A stretch of 64,000 nt of DNA from Litorilituus sp. (GCA_030754235.1 JASMAS010000046.1:1-64000); one strand, 5' to 3'. Shown: positions 26,369-36,589, counted from the first letter of the stretch. Notes: a model not told the origin generated them from the letters alone. A program made the numbers and translations.

Positions 26369-27751
26369 ATGCCTAGTGATAAGGAAGAGTTTTTGCTAAA
26401 AATTGCCGACCTAGATCAACATAAACAGCTATTGTTGCTAGCTTTTCCCATGATACTCTCTAATATAACCGTGCCTTTACTCGGTTTAGTCGATACCGCT
26501 GTCATCGGCCACTTGCCTCACGCTTATTTTTTAGGTGGCAGCACTATTGGTGCAATGATAATTACCTCAATAACTTGGCTATGTGGCTTTCTGCGCATGT
26601 CGACTACGGGCTTAAGTGCACAAGCCTATGGTTTCAATGATATCCAGCAAAATTTATTAGTACTATTACGCGGTATCTTAGTTGCTTTTGCTATTGGCTT
26701 TAGCTTTGTTTTGCTACAGGTTCCCTTTATTGATATTGCCCTAAATGTAGCAGGTGGCTCAGATCAAGTGCAATTATATGCTAAACAGTACAGTGAAATA
26801 CGTATTTGGGGTTTACCCGCTGCATTGGCAAATTTAGTGATTCTCGGTTGGTTATTAGGTAACCACCAAGCCAGCGTAGTCATGTGGCTGCTTATTGCTA
26901 CCAACCTTATTAATATTTGCTTAGATTTACTGTTTGTTTTTGGTTTTGGCTGGCAAGTAAAGGGGGTTGCTAGTGCTACCATCATTGCTGAATACTCAGG
27001 ATTACTTGCCGGATTAACCATTATTTTTCTGCGTTATTACTCATCGGTTAAGCAATTTTTGACGGATCAGACAGCACTATTCGCATCATTGTTTGAGCAA
27101 AATAGTTTGTTCTGCTATTTCAAGCTAAACCGTGATATTCTAATTCGCACTTTATGTTTAGAAGCCTGTTTTCTTTTTATTACCTTTCAAGGGGCAAGAT
27201 TAGGTGATGAAGTGGTTGCCGCCAATGCTATTTTAATGAATTTTCTGTTACTTATTTCTTTTGGTTTAGATGGCATCGCCAATGCAGCAGAGGTTATGGT
27301 AGGTAAAGCCTACGGTGAAGAGGATAATAAAAAACTGCACTCAACTGTAAAAATAGGGTTGTTTTGGACTGCCATTTTCGCCCTGGCTTATGCCTTGCTG
27401 TTTGCTCTAGCAGGACAATGGTTACTGTCACTTATTTCAAACATTAACGCCGTTATTGATTTTGCCCAACACTATTTAGTGTGGATGATAATCCTGCCTC
27501 TAGTTGCCTGTTGGTGTTATTTGTTTGATGGCGTATATATTGGTTTAATGAAAGCAACAGCCATGCGCAATAGCATGATGATAGCCACATTTGCTGGTTT
27601 TTTTCCATTATGGTTTTTACTCAAAGATTACGGTAACCACGGTTTATGGGCTGCACTGTTATGTTTTATGCTCATAAGAGGAGTTACCTTAGCATGGCAC
27701 TACAAGTGTAGAGTACTTAACACTATTCCTATTGATCCGGCTTCAAGTTAG
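26369..27751 (+). CDS. dinF: MATE-family efflux protein DinF
   Basis: A 460-residue multidrug and toxin extrusion transporter with about 12 membrane segments. The N-terminal region LAFPMILSNITVPLLGLVDTAVIGHL is characteristic of DinF, as is the AQAYGFND segment. In E. coli dinF follows lexA in one operon; here a deacetylase gene on the opposite strand separates them and the 52-base region in front of dinF has no CTGT-N8-ACAG box, so SOS control appears lost. The last 23 bases overlap the long form of the convergent small gene. Confidence 0.92.
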   Translation: MPSDKEEFLLKIADLDQHKQLLLLAFPMILSNITVPLLGLVDTAVIGHLPHAYFLGGSTIGAMIITSITWLCGFLRMSTTGLSAQAYGFNDIQQNLLVLLRGILVAFAIGFSFVLLQVPFIDIALNVAGGSDQVQLYAKQYSEIRIWGLPAALANLVILGWLLGNHQASVVMWLLIATNLINICLDLLFVFGFGWQVKGVASATIIAEYSGLLAGLTIIFLRYYSSVKQFLTDQTALFASLFEQNSLFCYFKLNRDILIRTLCLEACFLFITFQGARLGDEVVAANAILMNFLLLISFGLDGIANAAEVMVGKAYGEEDNKKLHSTVKIGLFWTAIFALAYALLFALAGQWLLSLISNINAVIDFAQHYLVWMIILPLVACWCYLFDGVYIGLMKATAMRNSMMIATFAGFFPLWFLLKDYGNHGLWAALLCFMLIRGVTLAWHYKCRVLNTIPIDPASS

Positions 27752-27965
27752 GCAAACTGGCGTTACTCATGGCACTTAACACCACGCCGATAGCAAAACC
27801 AATAAAAGTAATTGCCCCCATCGCTGCTTTATATTCTTCTGTTACCTCAGCAGCATAAATCAGGGTTAACACCACACCCATTGCCGCGCAAACAAAACTA
27901 ATTTTAGCTATCACTCCGATAATTTTTTGCCAAAAATGTTTAGGTTGGTGTTTAGCTGGTTGCAT
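27729..27965 (-). CDS. small membrane protein, unknown function
   Basis: A 78-residue protein with two predicted membrane spans (FVCAAMGVVLTLIYAAEV and the AITFIGFAIGVVLSAM stretch). The frame opens at 27977, but an ATG at 27965 follows GGTGA at a proper distance and is preferred. It runs convergent to dinF and overlaps its 3' end. The family is not recognised. Confidence 0.55.
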   Translation of the reverse strand: MQPAKHQPKHFWQKIIGVIAKISFVCAAMGVVLTLIYAAEVTEEYKAAMGAITFIGFAIGVVLSAMSNASLPNLKPDQ

Positions 27966-28032
27966 AGATATCACCATTAAAAAGTTATGATCTATATTCT
28001 AGCTATTGATCAGCAAAGCGCTTTGACAGGTA

Positions 28033-28398
28033 TCAAGTTTTGAACAATTTTTGAGAATAAGAACTTGCTAGTTTCGCTAATATAAAACCAAAAAATAATC
28101 CCAGTGCATTAGCGCCCATATCTAACCATTCACCATAACGGTTAACATAAGGCTGTATAAGTTCAATAGCACCACTAAACACCAAAAAAGCGATGATAAT
28201 TAATCGATAATAGCGAGGTTTTCTCAAGGCAGTAGGTAAAATCAATGCTGCATAAGCAATAAAGTGATGAGTTTTATCTGTGCCCGGTACAACGGGCAAA
28301 TTTGCAGCAGGCCAAAGCGAGAGAGTCGCAATGGCAGCTAATAGCAACAAGGTTAAGCTTATCCAATATTTTTCCATAAAACGAATAACATAAAGCAT
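28033..28398 (-). CDS. VanZ-like membrane protein
   Basis: A membrane protein with about four spans. The motif LPVVPGTDKTHHFIAYAALILP followed by the FSGAIELIQPYVNRYGEWLDMGANALG region is the VanZ-like signature. The frame is open from 28506 but that part overlaps the upstream gene; the ATG at 28398 begins one base after the TAG of that gene and gives the usual length of about 121 residues. An ATG at 28416 is the alternative. The function of chromosomal VanZ-like proteins is unknown. Confidence 0.8.
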   Translation of the reverse strand: MLYVIRFMEKYWISLTLLLLAAIATLSLWPAANLPVVPGTDKTHHFIAYAALILPTALRKPRYYRLIIIAFLVFSGAIELIQPYVNRYGEWLDMGANALGLFFGFILAKLASSYSQKLFKT

Positions 28399-28399
28399 A

Positions 28400-28675
28400 C
28401 TAATTATCTTTATCATTTTTTGCCGACAAGCTTTGATTGACTTGAGTACGATTGAGAATAGTAAACCAACGATTAGCAAAAATACCAACATAGCCCCATA
28501 TTGCAATAATGCTCGCTAGGGCTATTACCACTAGCCCTACCAACTGCCATAGGTGATGATAATAATAACCAAGAGCAATACATAATAGCCCGAAAACAAA
28601 AAGGCCAAGACCACGCAAAAAAATAGCTAAACTGCGACGGGGATCTTGACCTAAAAAAGCAAGCAAGTTGTTCAT
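28400..28675 (-). CDS. small two-span membrane protein, unknown
   Basis: A 91-residue protein with hydrophobic segments at about 20-40 and 44-66 and a polar C-terminus. The family is not recognised. It is followed after one base by the VanZ-like gene, so the two are probably co-translated. It begins 47 bases downstream of nfuA on the same strand. Confidence 0.65.
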   Translation of the reverse strand: MNNLLAFLGQDPRRSLAIFLRGLGLFVFGLLCIALGYYYHHLWQLVGLVVIALASIIAIWGYVGIFANRWFTILNRTQVNQSLSAKNDKDN

Positions 28676-28722
28676 ATTAACCTGACTGCTCTGTGCTTAT
28701 GATATTTTAGCACGGGGAAAAA

Positions 28723-29301
28723 TTAATAATATGAATGTTCACCACGATTATGCTCAGTGACATCTTTCACGCCCTTGATTTCATCACCCATGATATCAAG
28801 TAGCTGCTTTTCAATGCCATCTTTTACGGTCACATCAATTTGACTACAACCATTACAGCCGCCACCAAATTGCAATACTACAAAGCCATCTTCGGTGATT
28901 TCTATTAAAGTACATTCACCACCATGACCCGCTAATTGCGGGTTAACTTCTGCTTGTAAAAAGTAGTGAACACGATCAAACAGTGGGGCATCACCAGCGA
29001 CTTTGCGTAATTTGGCATTGGGTGCTTTTAAGGTTAACTGAGAGCCCATTTGGTCAGTCACAAAATCAATCTCAGCTTCTTCAAGAAAACTTTTACTATC
29101 GCCATCTACCATGGCAGAAAAACCCTCGAAAGGTAATTCTAGATCATCAGGCTCTACCGCATCTGCTGGACAATAAGAAACGCCACATTCCGCTTTAGCT
29201 GTCCCAGGGTTAACAACAAATACTCTAATATGTGTGCCTTCGGCTTGCTGTGATAATAACTTAACAAAATGCTCTTGAGCGCTTGGTGAAATAGTGATCA
29301 T
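28723..29301 (-). CDS. nfuA: Fe-S cluster carrier protein NfuA
   Basis: NfuA carries and delivers 4Fe-4S clusters to target enzymes, especially under stress. The 192-residue form (ATG at 29301, [12 protein letters not shown]) matches family length; an upstream in-frame start at 29355 would add 18 residues. Residues 1-95 are a degenerate A-type carrier domain; the C-terminal Nfu domain holds the cluster-binding C-x2-C ([12 protein letters not shown]). It belongs to the nfuA-comF(gntX)-bioH neighbourhood known from E. coli. Confidence 0.96.
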   Translation of the reverse strand: MITISPSAQEHFVKLLSQQAEGTHIRVFVVNPGTAKAECGVSYCPADAVEPDDLELPFEGFSAMVDGDSKSFLEEAEIDFVTDQMGSQLTLKAPNAKLRKVAGDAPLFDRVHYFLQAEVNPQLAGHGGECTLIEITEDGFVVLQFGGGCNGCSQIDVTVKDGIEKQLLDIMGDEIKGVKDVTEHNRGEHSYY

Positions 29302-29471
29302 AATACTGAAACTCTCTAACTTAGTGTCCACGGTACACTGACTGGTAGTAAACAAACATACTTGAGTAATTTACTCAAGTATGTTCATTTTACCCGCCAA
29401 TTCGCTGATGTGCTAATGATTTTTACGCTTTTATTTGTTATTTTAATCTAAATCAATAAAAGGAAAGTGTA

Positions 29472-32039
29472 ATGTTTGCTGTTCATCGTTTAATTTCATT
29501 ATTTTTACTGTTAATTTCACTATCGGCTCAAGCATTGCCTGTTAATGGCTACCTGCCCAAAAAAATTAATTATGACCCATCCATTTCACGCCCTAGTACC
29601 AGTTTAGGCTTTGAAATTGGCCAACGACACATAAGACACGATCAATTAATAAAGTATTTTTCCACCTTAGCCAAACAAAGCAGCCGGCTGCAATTAACCA
29701 CTATAGGTAAAACAGCGCAACAAAGAGATCAGTTTTTAGTTACTATTTCAAGTCCCGATAATTTAGCGAAGTTAGATAATATTTTAAACAAAAGGCATAT
29801 TCCACTTAACCATACTCACCCCCAAGATGAACCACTGGTTATTTGGCTTGGTTATAGCATTCATGGCGATGAAATCAGTGGTGCCAATGCGGCCATGGTG
29901 GTTGCCTATTACTTAGCTGCCAGTCAAGAAGAGTCAATAGAAACTATACTGGCTAATACTATTATTGTATTAGAGCCAAGCATGAACCCCGATGGTATGG
30001 ACAGATTTGTTAATTGGGTAAGCACTTTTAGAGGCTCAGCAGATAATAGCGATGCGAATCATATTGAACACCATCAAGACTGGGTAAGTGGCAGAACGAA
30101 TCATTTTTGGTTTGATTTAAATCGTGATTGGTTATTGCTAACACAATCAGAAAGTCGTCATAGATTACGCTATTTTCATCACTATCAACCTCATGTGCTC
30201 GGCGACTACCACGAAATGGGCCCCAACAGCAGTTACTTCTTTCAGCCGGGCATCATCAGTAGAACGAATCCCTTAACACCCAAGAAAAATGTTTCTTTAA
30301 CTCAGGCTTTAGCTAAATATCATGCCAAGGCGTTAGATGGTGCACAACGCTTATATTACAGTGAAGAAAGCTTTGATGACTTTTATTATGGTAAAGGCTC
30401 AACCTATCCCGATATTAACGGCGGCATTGGTATTTTATTTGAGCAAGCTAGTTCCCGAGGTATGCAGCAAAAAACCATTAATGGCTTACTTACCTTTGAG
30501 TATGGTATTCAAAATCATGTGTTAACTTCTCTCTCTACTATAGAAGGGGCTTGGCACAATAGAGAAGCATTAAAACAATATCGCCATGAGTTTTACCAGC
30601 AATCGATCAAGCAAGCTAAAAAAGATAACATTGAAGGCTACTTAGTTTCCGAAGCTAAAGATAAATTTCGTTTACATGCCCTACTGTCAACTTTATCGCA
30701 ACATCAAATAAAGGTTTATCCACTCACGAAAGATTTTGCGTATAATGACAACAACTATGCTAAAGCTGACAGTTACTTTATCCCCACTGAACAAGCACAA
30801 TATCGATTGATCCAAGCGTTATTCACTCAAGCTACCGATTTTCCTGATAATACCTTTTATGATGTCTCAGGTTGGACCATACCACTTGCAATGAATATAG
30901 GCTTTCAAGCACTTGATAGCACTTGGGGTATTGAGCATGCGAAAAAAGCTTGGTCTAAGGCAGATATAATCTCGATAGAAAATACAGTTTCAGAACAAGA
31001 GAGCTATGCCTATGCTTTTGAGTGGCACCATTATTTAGCGCCTAAATTATTAAACCAATTACTGGCTAGAGATATCAAAGCCAAGGTTGCCACCAGTGCT
31101 TTTATCAGTCAAGTAGCCAACAAAGACTACACATTCAAAGCCGGCACTATTATTGTGCCCGCGGCAATTCAAACTCAACTGCATTGGCGCAAAACGCTAA
31201 TAACACTAGCCAACCAGGTTAACCTCCCCGTTAAGCCACTTAATAGCGGCTTAACTAGCTCAGGGATTGATTTAGGCAGTAGCTCTTTTCACAAGGTAAC
31301 ACCACCTAAAGCATTACTATTAGGTGGTGAAGGGGTTTCTCAATATGAGGCAGGAGAAGTTCGTTATTATCTTGATGAAACCTTAGCAATCCCTGTGAGT
31401 ATTGTTGACCATAAACACTTAGACAAACTTAATTTATCCCACTATAGCCATGTGATTTTAGTTAACGGCAACTACACTAAAGTAAGCGATAAAAGCAAAA
31501 ACAAGCTCAAAGATTGGCTTCAACAAGGCGGTGTAATCATTGGTCAAAAACGTGGTGCTAAATGGCTTTCTCAACAAGAAATACTAGCGGTTGACTTTGT
31601 TAGCAAAGAGCAAATAGATCAGTTATTTGATAGCTCCACATTAACATATCTAGAGAAAGAAAAATTAGCGGCAAGAAAACGTATCGCTGGCGCTATATTT
31701 AATACCCAACTCGATATATCTCATCCGTTAGCATTTGGTTTTGACACAAACACTTTACCCCTTTTTCGTAACAGCACCTTAATCATGAAAGCGGGTCAAC
31801 AACCATTCATCACCTTAGCTAAATACACACCAAAACCATTGTTAAGCGGTTATAGCGATAAAAACTTAGTTAATCAGTTAGCACATCATGCGGCGATTGT
31901 TGCGCATAATGTTGGCACCGGTCGAGTGATAGCTACCACAGACGTACTAGCCTTTAGAGGTTATTGGCTTGGTAGCTCTAAGCTCTTAGCAAACAGCTTA
32001 TTTTTTGCTAAGGCCTTTAACACACCTATTGGGGATTAA
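29472..32039 (+). CDS. exported M14-family zinc carboxypeptidase
   Basis: A secreted peptidase of 855 residues with signal peptide (1-21). The M14 domain spans about 55-350: zinc ligands H131 and E134 (YSIHGDEISG) and H247 (GDYHEMGPNS), substrate-binding NPDGMDRF, and catalytic E324 (GILFEQASSRG). The C-terminal half (380-855) contains a class-I glutamine-amidotransferase-like region without assigned activity (HVILVNGNYTKVS, GGVIIGQKRGAKW). This architecture is common in marine Alteromonadales. It lies between nfuA and comF and faces comF; the stop codons are only 7 bases apart. Confidence 0.88.
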   Translation: MFAVHRLISLFLLLISLSAQALPVNGYLPKKINYDPSISRPSTSLGFEIGQRHIRHDQLIKYFSTLAKQSSRLQLTTIGKTAQQRDQFLVTISSPDNLAKLDNILNKRHIPLNHTHPQDEPLVIWLGYSIHGDEISGANAAMVVAYYLAASQEESIETILANTIIVLEPSMNPDGMDRFVNWVSTFRGSADNSDANHIEHHQDWVSGRTNHFWFDLNRDWLLLTQSESRHRLRYFHHYQPHVLGDYHEMGPNSSYFFQPGIISRTNPLTPKKNVSLTQALAKYHAKALDGAQRLYYSEESFDDFYYGKGSTYPDINGGIGILFEQASSRGMQQKTINGLLTFEYGIQNHVLTSLSTIEGAWHNREALKQYRHEFYQQSIKQAKKDNIEGYLVSEAKDKFRLHALLSTLSQHQIKVYPLTKDFAYNDNNYAKADSYFIPTEQAQYRLIQALFTQATDFPDNTFYDVSGWTIPLAMNIGFQALDSTWGIEHAKKAWSKADIISIENTVSEQESYAYAFEWHHYLAPKLLNQLLARDIKAKVATSAFISQVANKDYTFKAGTIIVPAAIQTQLHWRKTLITLANQVNLPVKPLNSGLTSSGIDLGSSSFHKVTPPKALLLGGEGVSQYEAGEVRYYLDETLAIPVSIVDHKHLDKLNLSHYSHVILVNGNYTKVSDKSKNKLKDWLQQGGVIIGQKRGAKWLSQQEILAVDFVSKEQIDQLFDSSTLTYLEKEKLAARKRIAGAIFNTQLDISHPLAFGFDTNTLPLFRNSTLIMKAGQQPFITLAKYTPKPLLSGYSDKNLVNQLAHHAAIVAHNVGTGRVIATTDVLAFRGYWLGSSKLLANSLFFAKAFNTPIGD

Positions 32040-32046
32040 CGCTCTT

Positions 32047-32766
32047 TCATTTGGGTAAAGTTAAACAAACCGTCACCACAGTGACGGTTTCAACACCTTG
32101 TGATTTTAATAATTTACAAATTTCATTCACTGTACTGCCTGTGGTCAATACATCATCAATCAACACCACCTGTTTACAGTGTTTAATCAGGTGTTTATCA
32201 ACAGTGAAGGCTTTGCTTAAGTTATTACGTCTTTGCTCTCCTGTTTTACCAACTTGACTGGCATTCTTTTTTACACGTTGTAATGCTAACGCTTGATAGG
32301 GTAATTGCACTTTTTGAGCAAATCGCTTAGCAATAAGGTGCGCTTGGTTATAGCCACGTATTTGCCATTTACTGCTATGAAGTGGCACACTCAAAACTAT
32401 ATAATCAGGTTTTTTAGTCTGACGAGGTTCTGATGCTAGCCATTGCTCTGCCAATAAGTTGGCAAAAATAGTCGCTAGCTCAAATCGACCATTATATTTA
32501 AATGTTGTTAACCAGTGAGTGAAGGGGGGTAAGTAAGGGGATAAAGAAAATAAGCGATCAAAATTCGCTCGAGGTAAACCTTTGCTCACTGCGGGCCAGT
32601 TAAGTAAATCTCCCTGAATTAAATCCTGATTAAATAGTGGTAAAGCCTCAAAGCAAGTAGAGCACAACAACGGATACTTTTGTGTAGCATTGCCACAGAG
32701 ATCACATTGTCCAAGTATTAACTGTAGCTTATGAAAATATCCACGAATTATTGTTTGCCATTCCAT
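32047..32766 (-). CDS. comF: ComF/GntX-family phosphoribosyltransferase-like protein
   Basis: A 239-residue protein with an N-terminal zinc-finger-like pair of Cys motifs (CDLCGNATQKYPLLCSTC) and a C-terminal phosphoribosyltransferase fold with the PRPP loop VVLIDDVLTTGST near residue 200. ComF proteins take part in DNA uptake in competent bacteria; the enterobacterial version GntX is needed for using extracellular DNA. Divergent to bioH, as in E. coli. Confidence 0.92.
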   Translation of the reverse strand: MEWQTIIRGYFHKLQLILGQCDLCGNATQKYPLLCSTCFEALPLFNQDLIQGDLLNWPAVSKGLPRANFDRLFSLSPYLPPFTHWLTTFKYNGRFELATIFANLLAEQWLASEPRQTKKPDYIVLSVPLHSSKWQIRGYNQAHLIAKRFAQKVQLPYQALALQRVKKNASQVGKTGEQRRNNLSKAFTVDKHLIKHCKQVVLIDDVLTTGSTVNEICKLLKSQGVETVTVVTVCLTLPK

Positions 32767-32831
32767 TATAAATATCCCTTAGGTACACTAGCTTTAACTT
32801 TTTTCTCGTAACTTGTGAAGTACACATAAGC

Positions 32832-33665
32832 ATGGCAGAAACATTATATTTTTCCAGTTATGGCAACAACAAACAATCCTCAACGCCATTAGTATTACTT
32901 CATGGTTGGGGGTTAAATTCCGCCGTTTGGCAACCTTTTATTAATTCATTAGCTGAAAATTTTACTGATGACTTTCAGGTCATTACTGTTGATCTTCCTG
33001 GTTTTGGCTTAAATAGAGATAACACCATTGAGCCCTATTCTTTAGCCAACATAGTCACACAGCTTAATCACACTATTAGTCAGCCTGCTATTTACTTAGG
33101 TTGGTCGTTAGGTGGTTTAGTGGCTACAGAAATGGCCTTAACCCACCCTGAAAAAGTACTAGCACTAGTGAGTGTGGCAAGTTCACCATGTTTTATTGAG
33201 AAATCTCCATGCTCGCAAGAGGTTAATAGTCATTGGCCAGGCATTAAGCCTCATATCTTGCATAATTTTCATCAACAATTAAAAGAAGATACTCAAAAAA
33301 CAATTACTAATTTTTTGAAAATACAGGCAATGGGTAGCCCACATATTCGTCAAGACATTAAACAAATCACCCACTTAGTGATGCAGCATGACATGCCAAG
33401 TAAAGCCACACTAGATCAATCACTAGCTCTGCTTGAAACAAGTGATCACAGAAAACAATTAACTTTAATACACCAGCCTTTTCTACGTTTATACGGGAGC
33501 AATGACAGCTTAGTCCCTAAACGAGCGATTGAGCAAATAGCCAAGCTAGCAAACCAAAGTGAACAGCATGTTTTTTCACCAGCATCACATGCGCCTTTTA
33601 TTTCACACCTTGATGAGTTTAATCAAGTGGTAACAGCATGGCTTTTAGAACATTTCAGCAACTAG
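32832..33665 (+). CDS. bioH: pimeloyl-ACP methyl ester esterase BioH
   Basis: BioH removes the methyl group from pimeloyl-ACP methyl ester, completing the pimelate moiety of biotin. It is a 277-residue alpha-beta hydrolase: oxyanion segment LLHGWGLNSAVWQP, nucleophile S92 (GWSLGGLVA), acid in LRLYGSNDSLVP, His in ASHAPFISH. The adjacency to the comF/gntX gene supports BioH over other hydrolases. Confidence 0.92.
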   Translation: MAETLYFSSYGNNKQSSTPLVLLHGWGLNSAVWQPFINSLAENFTDDFQVITVDLPGFGLNRDNTIEPYSLANIVTQLNHTISQPAIYLGWSLGGLVATEMALTHPEKVLALVSVASSPCFIEKSPCSQEVNSHWPGIKPHILHNFHQQLKEDTQKTITNFLKIQAMGSPHIRQDIKQITHLVMQHDMPSKATLDQSLALLETSDHRKQLTLIHQPFLRLYGSNDSLVPKRAIEQIAKLANQSEQHVFSPASHAPFISHLDEFNQVVTAWLLEHFSN

Positions 33666-33766
33666 ACATTTCGCCCATTCACGCTATTTTTACTCAACGC
33701 TAAGGTTTACTTTTTTGTGTTTTTGGTCAATAATCAAACAGAATACTTAAAGTTTAAGGGGCTGTT

Positions 33767-34039
33767 ATGGAGATCCAATCAGCATTTAACTCTGGCGTAC
33801 AAGGCCTTCAAAGAGCAAATGAAGAAGCAAATAAAGCTGCTGAAAATATTGTGGCAGAAACAACCGCGCCTAACGAAGCGGTCAACCTTGAAACATCGAA
33901 CATTGATGAAAAGAGTATACCCGATTTGAATCAGTCAATTGTCGATTTGAAAGTTGCTGAATTTCAAGCAAAAGCATCTGCTCAAGTCATTCAAAGTGCC
34001 GATGAAAGTTTGGGCACCTTAATTGATGTGACGGTTTAA
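33767..34039 (+). CDS. small protein with a flagellar rod/hook-like C-terminal helix
   Basis: A 90-residue soluble protein. The C-terminus (KVAEFQAKASAQVIQSADES followed by LGTLIDVTV) strongly resembles the D0 helix at the C-terminus of flagellar rod and hook proteins such as FlgC, FlgG and FlgK (pattern AN.KVI.TADEMLGTLLD). The rest of the rod domain is missing. No flagellar genes are nearby. The ATG has GGGGCTGTT upstream, a weak ribosome site. It is followed after 18 bases by the SprA-family gene, so the two may act together. Confidence 0.65.
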   Translation: MEIQSAFNSGVQGLQRANEEANKAAENIVAETTAPNEAVNLETSNIDEKSIPDLNQSIVDLKVAEFQAKASAQVIQSADESLGTLIDVTV

Positions 34040-34057
34040 AAAGCACCGTTTAAAATT

Positions 34058-35035
34058 ATGAATATCACCCCGCAAGCACCCAATTTATTTACCCCTACCG
34101 TGTTAAACCCAAACACGGAGACCTTGCGTCGAGAAAATCATCAACGAGAAATTATCACTCAACCTGCAGCCTTAAATCAGTCAGCCGCAGAAAAAGGCGT
34201 AGCTTCAGACAAAGAACGAGGCAGAACGCCCGCACAAAATAATGAAAATATTGATTTTGCTAGCTTAAAAGAAAAAGCAGAACAAGCAAATCAAGCCATC
34301 TCTGAACAAAAGGGTGAACATGGCAATGGGCAAAACTCACACCAGCACCAAGATCATCAGCAAGAGCAAGCGGCTAAAAAAGATGAGCAACAAGACTCCA
34401 ACCAGGCTAACGAGCAAGACGGCAATATCAGTGAGCAAAAAGCACAAGCACTTGAAATTAGTCAGTTACAACGCAGAGACCAAGAAGTTAAAGCACATGA
34501 GTTAGCTCATGCAACCATAGGCGGCTCAGTAACAGGAGCACCTAGCTATACTTTTGAAACGGGCCCCGACGGTAAAAGATATGCAGTAGAAGGCGAAGTC
34601 TCTGTAGATCTTTCTATCGTAAAGGGCAACCCTGAAGCTACTATTGCTAAAATGCAAAAAGTGCATGCAGCCGCTTTAGCGCCAGCAAACCCGTCGGTGC
34701 AAGATGCTAAGGTTGCCGCCAATGCTGCGCAAATTATTTTACAAGCTCAATCAGAATTATTAACAGCCCAACATGAGCACATAACTCAAGCACAAATAGC
34801 CACTGAAAATACAAATTATTCCGTAGCAAAAGAGACATCAAATACTTTAAGCAATAGTAACAGTGAACGCGATTTTGATACGTTAATTAATCAAACCATT
34901 GAAGCTCAAGAGCAAGTTGCACCAACTCGTTCTGAAGATGTTATTCAACGCGCAGGTAGAATTGAGAGTTTTTATCAAGACATAAGCCAGGCTTATAACA
35001 AACCTGCAACTCACCAGTTTGAACTAACTGCTTAA
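34058..35035 (+). CDS. SprA-related putative metalloprotease
   Basis: A 325-residue protein. Residues 1-135 are low-complexity, rich in Q, E, N and H. The conserved core starts near 139 with RRDQEVKAHELAHATIGG, an HExxH zinc motif (H147-E148-L-A-H151), then GAPSYTFETGPDGKRYAVEG and KMQKVHAAALAPANPS. These are the marks of the SprA-related family (putative metalloproteases of the CJM1_0395 type). There is no signal peptide. The substrate is unknown. The partner gene upstream encodes a rod/hook-like tail. Confidence 0.82.
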   Translation: MNITPQAPNLFTPTVLNPNTETLRRENHQREIITQPAALNQSAAEKGVASDKERGRTPAQNNENIDFASLKEKAEQANQAISEQKGEHGNGQNSHQHQDHQQEQAAKKDEQQDSNQANEQDGNISEQKAQALEISQLQRRDQEVKAHELAHATIGGSVTGAPSYTFETGPDGKRYAVEGEVSVDLSIVKGNPEATIAKMQKVHAAALAPANPSVQDAKVAANAAQIILQAQSELLTAQHEHITQAQIATENTNYSVAKETSNTLSNSNSERDFDTLINQTIEAQEQVAPTRSEDVIQRAGRIESFYQDISQAYNKPATHQFELTA

Positions 35036-35200
35036 GAGCATTAACACAATATATACTGCTTCTATGTAAACTTTCGAGGGCTTAGCGCTTAAGACAAGCA
35101 GTTATACTAATGACATTAGTAGCCGTTTTTGCTGAGCAAAAGGTACGAATAGTCAAAGTAAATCTACTCAGCCCTCATGCCCAACATAAAAAAGAAAACG

Positions 35201-35854
35201 TTAAACCCCGTAATCTAAACGATACTGCTTAATACTCGCCAAACTTTCACTTAACTCTGGCTGGTCAGCTAACTTCTCTTCAAGGTAAGTGACAACATCA
35301 GCAAGGGTTACAATTGAAATGACATGTGTATCAAAATCTCGCTCTACTTCCTGAATAGCAGATAACTCACCTTGACCTTTTTCTTGGCGATCTAAAGCAA
35401 TGAGTACACCTGATAACTTCGCATCGTGAGCTTTAATAATTTCCATGGATTCACGAATTGCTGTGCCAGCGGTGATAACATCATCTACTAACATCACTTT
35501 ACCATTAAGTTCGGCCCCCACTAAACTGCCGCCTTCACCGTGAGTTTTTGCTTCTTTACGATTAAAGCAATAAGGTACATCAAGGTTGTGCTGATCAAAT
35601 AACGCCACTGTTGTAGTCGTTGCAATAGGAATACCTTTATAAGCAGGGCCAAATACTAAATCAAATTCAATATTAGCATCCACTAAAGCTGCCGCATAAA
35701 AGCGGCCTAAACGAGCTAAATCACCACCGGTTTTAAATAAGCCCGCATTAAAAAAATAAGGGCTAGTACGGCCTGACTTTAAGGTAAACTCACCAAAACG
35801 TAATACTTGTTTCGATAAAGCAAAATCAATAAATTCGCGTTGATAATCTTTCAT
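35201..35854 (-). CDS. pyrE: orotate phosphoribosyltransferase
   Basis: PyrE joins orotate to PRPP to form orotidine monophosphate in pyrimidine synthesis. The protein (217 residues from the ATG at 35854, [20 protein letters not shown]) matches E. coli PyrE closely. The PRPP loop is [17 protein letters not shown] and the substrate segment is [12 protein letters not shown] frame extension to a TTG at 35866 is unlikely since GGAG in front of 35854 is the ribosome site. It is 21 bases downstream of rph, the classic rph-pyrE operon. Confidence 0.97.
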   Translation of the reverse strand: MKDYQREFIDFALSKQVLRFGEFTLKSGRTSPYFFNAGLFKTGGDLARLGRFYAAALVDANIEFDLVFGPAYKGIPIATTTTVALFDQHNLDVPYCFNRKEAKTHGEGGSLVGAELNGKVMLVDDVITAGTAIRESMEIIKAHDAKLSGVLIALDRQEKGQGELSAIQEVERDFDTHVISIVTLADVVTYLEEKLADQPELSESLASIKQYRLDYGV

Positions 35855-35875
35855 CTTTCTCTCCAAATTTATTAA

Positions 35876-36589
35876 TTAGCTTAATGCCGCTTTTTGATGA
35901 TCAAATAATTCATTGATAGCATCTTTTGATAGCTGCATCATGGCTTGCATCTCTTCAAAACTGAATGGCTCTTCTTCTGCAGTACCTTGCACTTCAATTA
36001 ACTTACCGGTGTCGGTCATAACAACATTCATATCTGTTTCAGCATTTGAGTCTTCATCATAATCTAAATCGGCAACAGGCTCGCCTTGATAAATACCCAC
36101 AGAAATAGCGGCAATCATGTGCTTAAGCGGGTTAGTTTTGATAATATCTTTAGCGCGCATGTAATTCAGTGCATCCACTAAGGCCACACAGGCACCGGTA
36201 ATAGAAGCAGTACGCGTGCCACCATCAGCCTGTATAACATCACAATCTACCGAAATAGTATTTTCACCTAATGCTTTTAAATCAACTGCAGCACGTAAGG
36301 CGCGAGCAATTAAACGTGAAATTTCTAATGTACGGCCGCTTTGCTTACCAGCTGCGGCTTCACGGCGCATGCGAGTATGGGTTGAACGTGGCAACATACC
36401 ATATTCAGCCGTTACCCAACCTTTACCTTGGCCTTTTAAAAAGCGCGGTACACCTTCATCAACCGAGGCAGTACAAATCACTTTGGTATCACCAAATTCA
36501 ATCAATACTGAACCTTCTGCATGGGCAGTAAATTGACGAGTGATGGTTACAGGGCGAATTTGCCCTAATGTTCTGCCGCTTGGACGCAT
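35876..36589 (-). CDS. rph: ribonuclease PH
   Basis: Rph trims the 3' ends of tRNA precursors by phosphorolysis. The 237-residue protein begins [16 protein letters not shown] and contains the basic motif [20 protein letters not shown] and the active-site segment [18 protein letters not shown]. It is intact, unlike the frameshifted rph of E. coli K-12. It precedes pyrE; yicC lies on the other side of an operon inserted at 36731-39684. Confidence 0.97.
   Translation of the reverse strand: MRPSGRTLGQIRPVTITRQFTAHAEGSVLIEFGDTKVICTASVDEGVPRFLKGQGKGWVTAEYGMLPRSTHTRMRREAAAGKQSGRTLEISRLIARALRAAVDLKALGENTISVDCDVIQADGGTRTASITGACVALVDALNYMRAKDIIKTNPLKHMIAAISVGIYQGEPVADLDYDEDSNAETDMNVVMTDTGKLIEVQGTAEEEPFSFEEMQAMMQLSKDAINELFDHQKAALS

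Noticed and set aside
28416-28506. Longer N-terminus for the VanZ-like protein
   Set aside because: The extension overlaps the coding region of the upstream small membrane protein and lacks a ribosome site; family length fits the shorter form.
33717-33929. A 70-codon frame overlapping the rod/hook-like small protein
   Set aside because: It is out of frame with the small gene, has low-complexity basic composition and no ribosome site; it is a shadow of 33767-34039.
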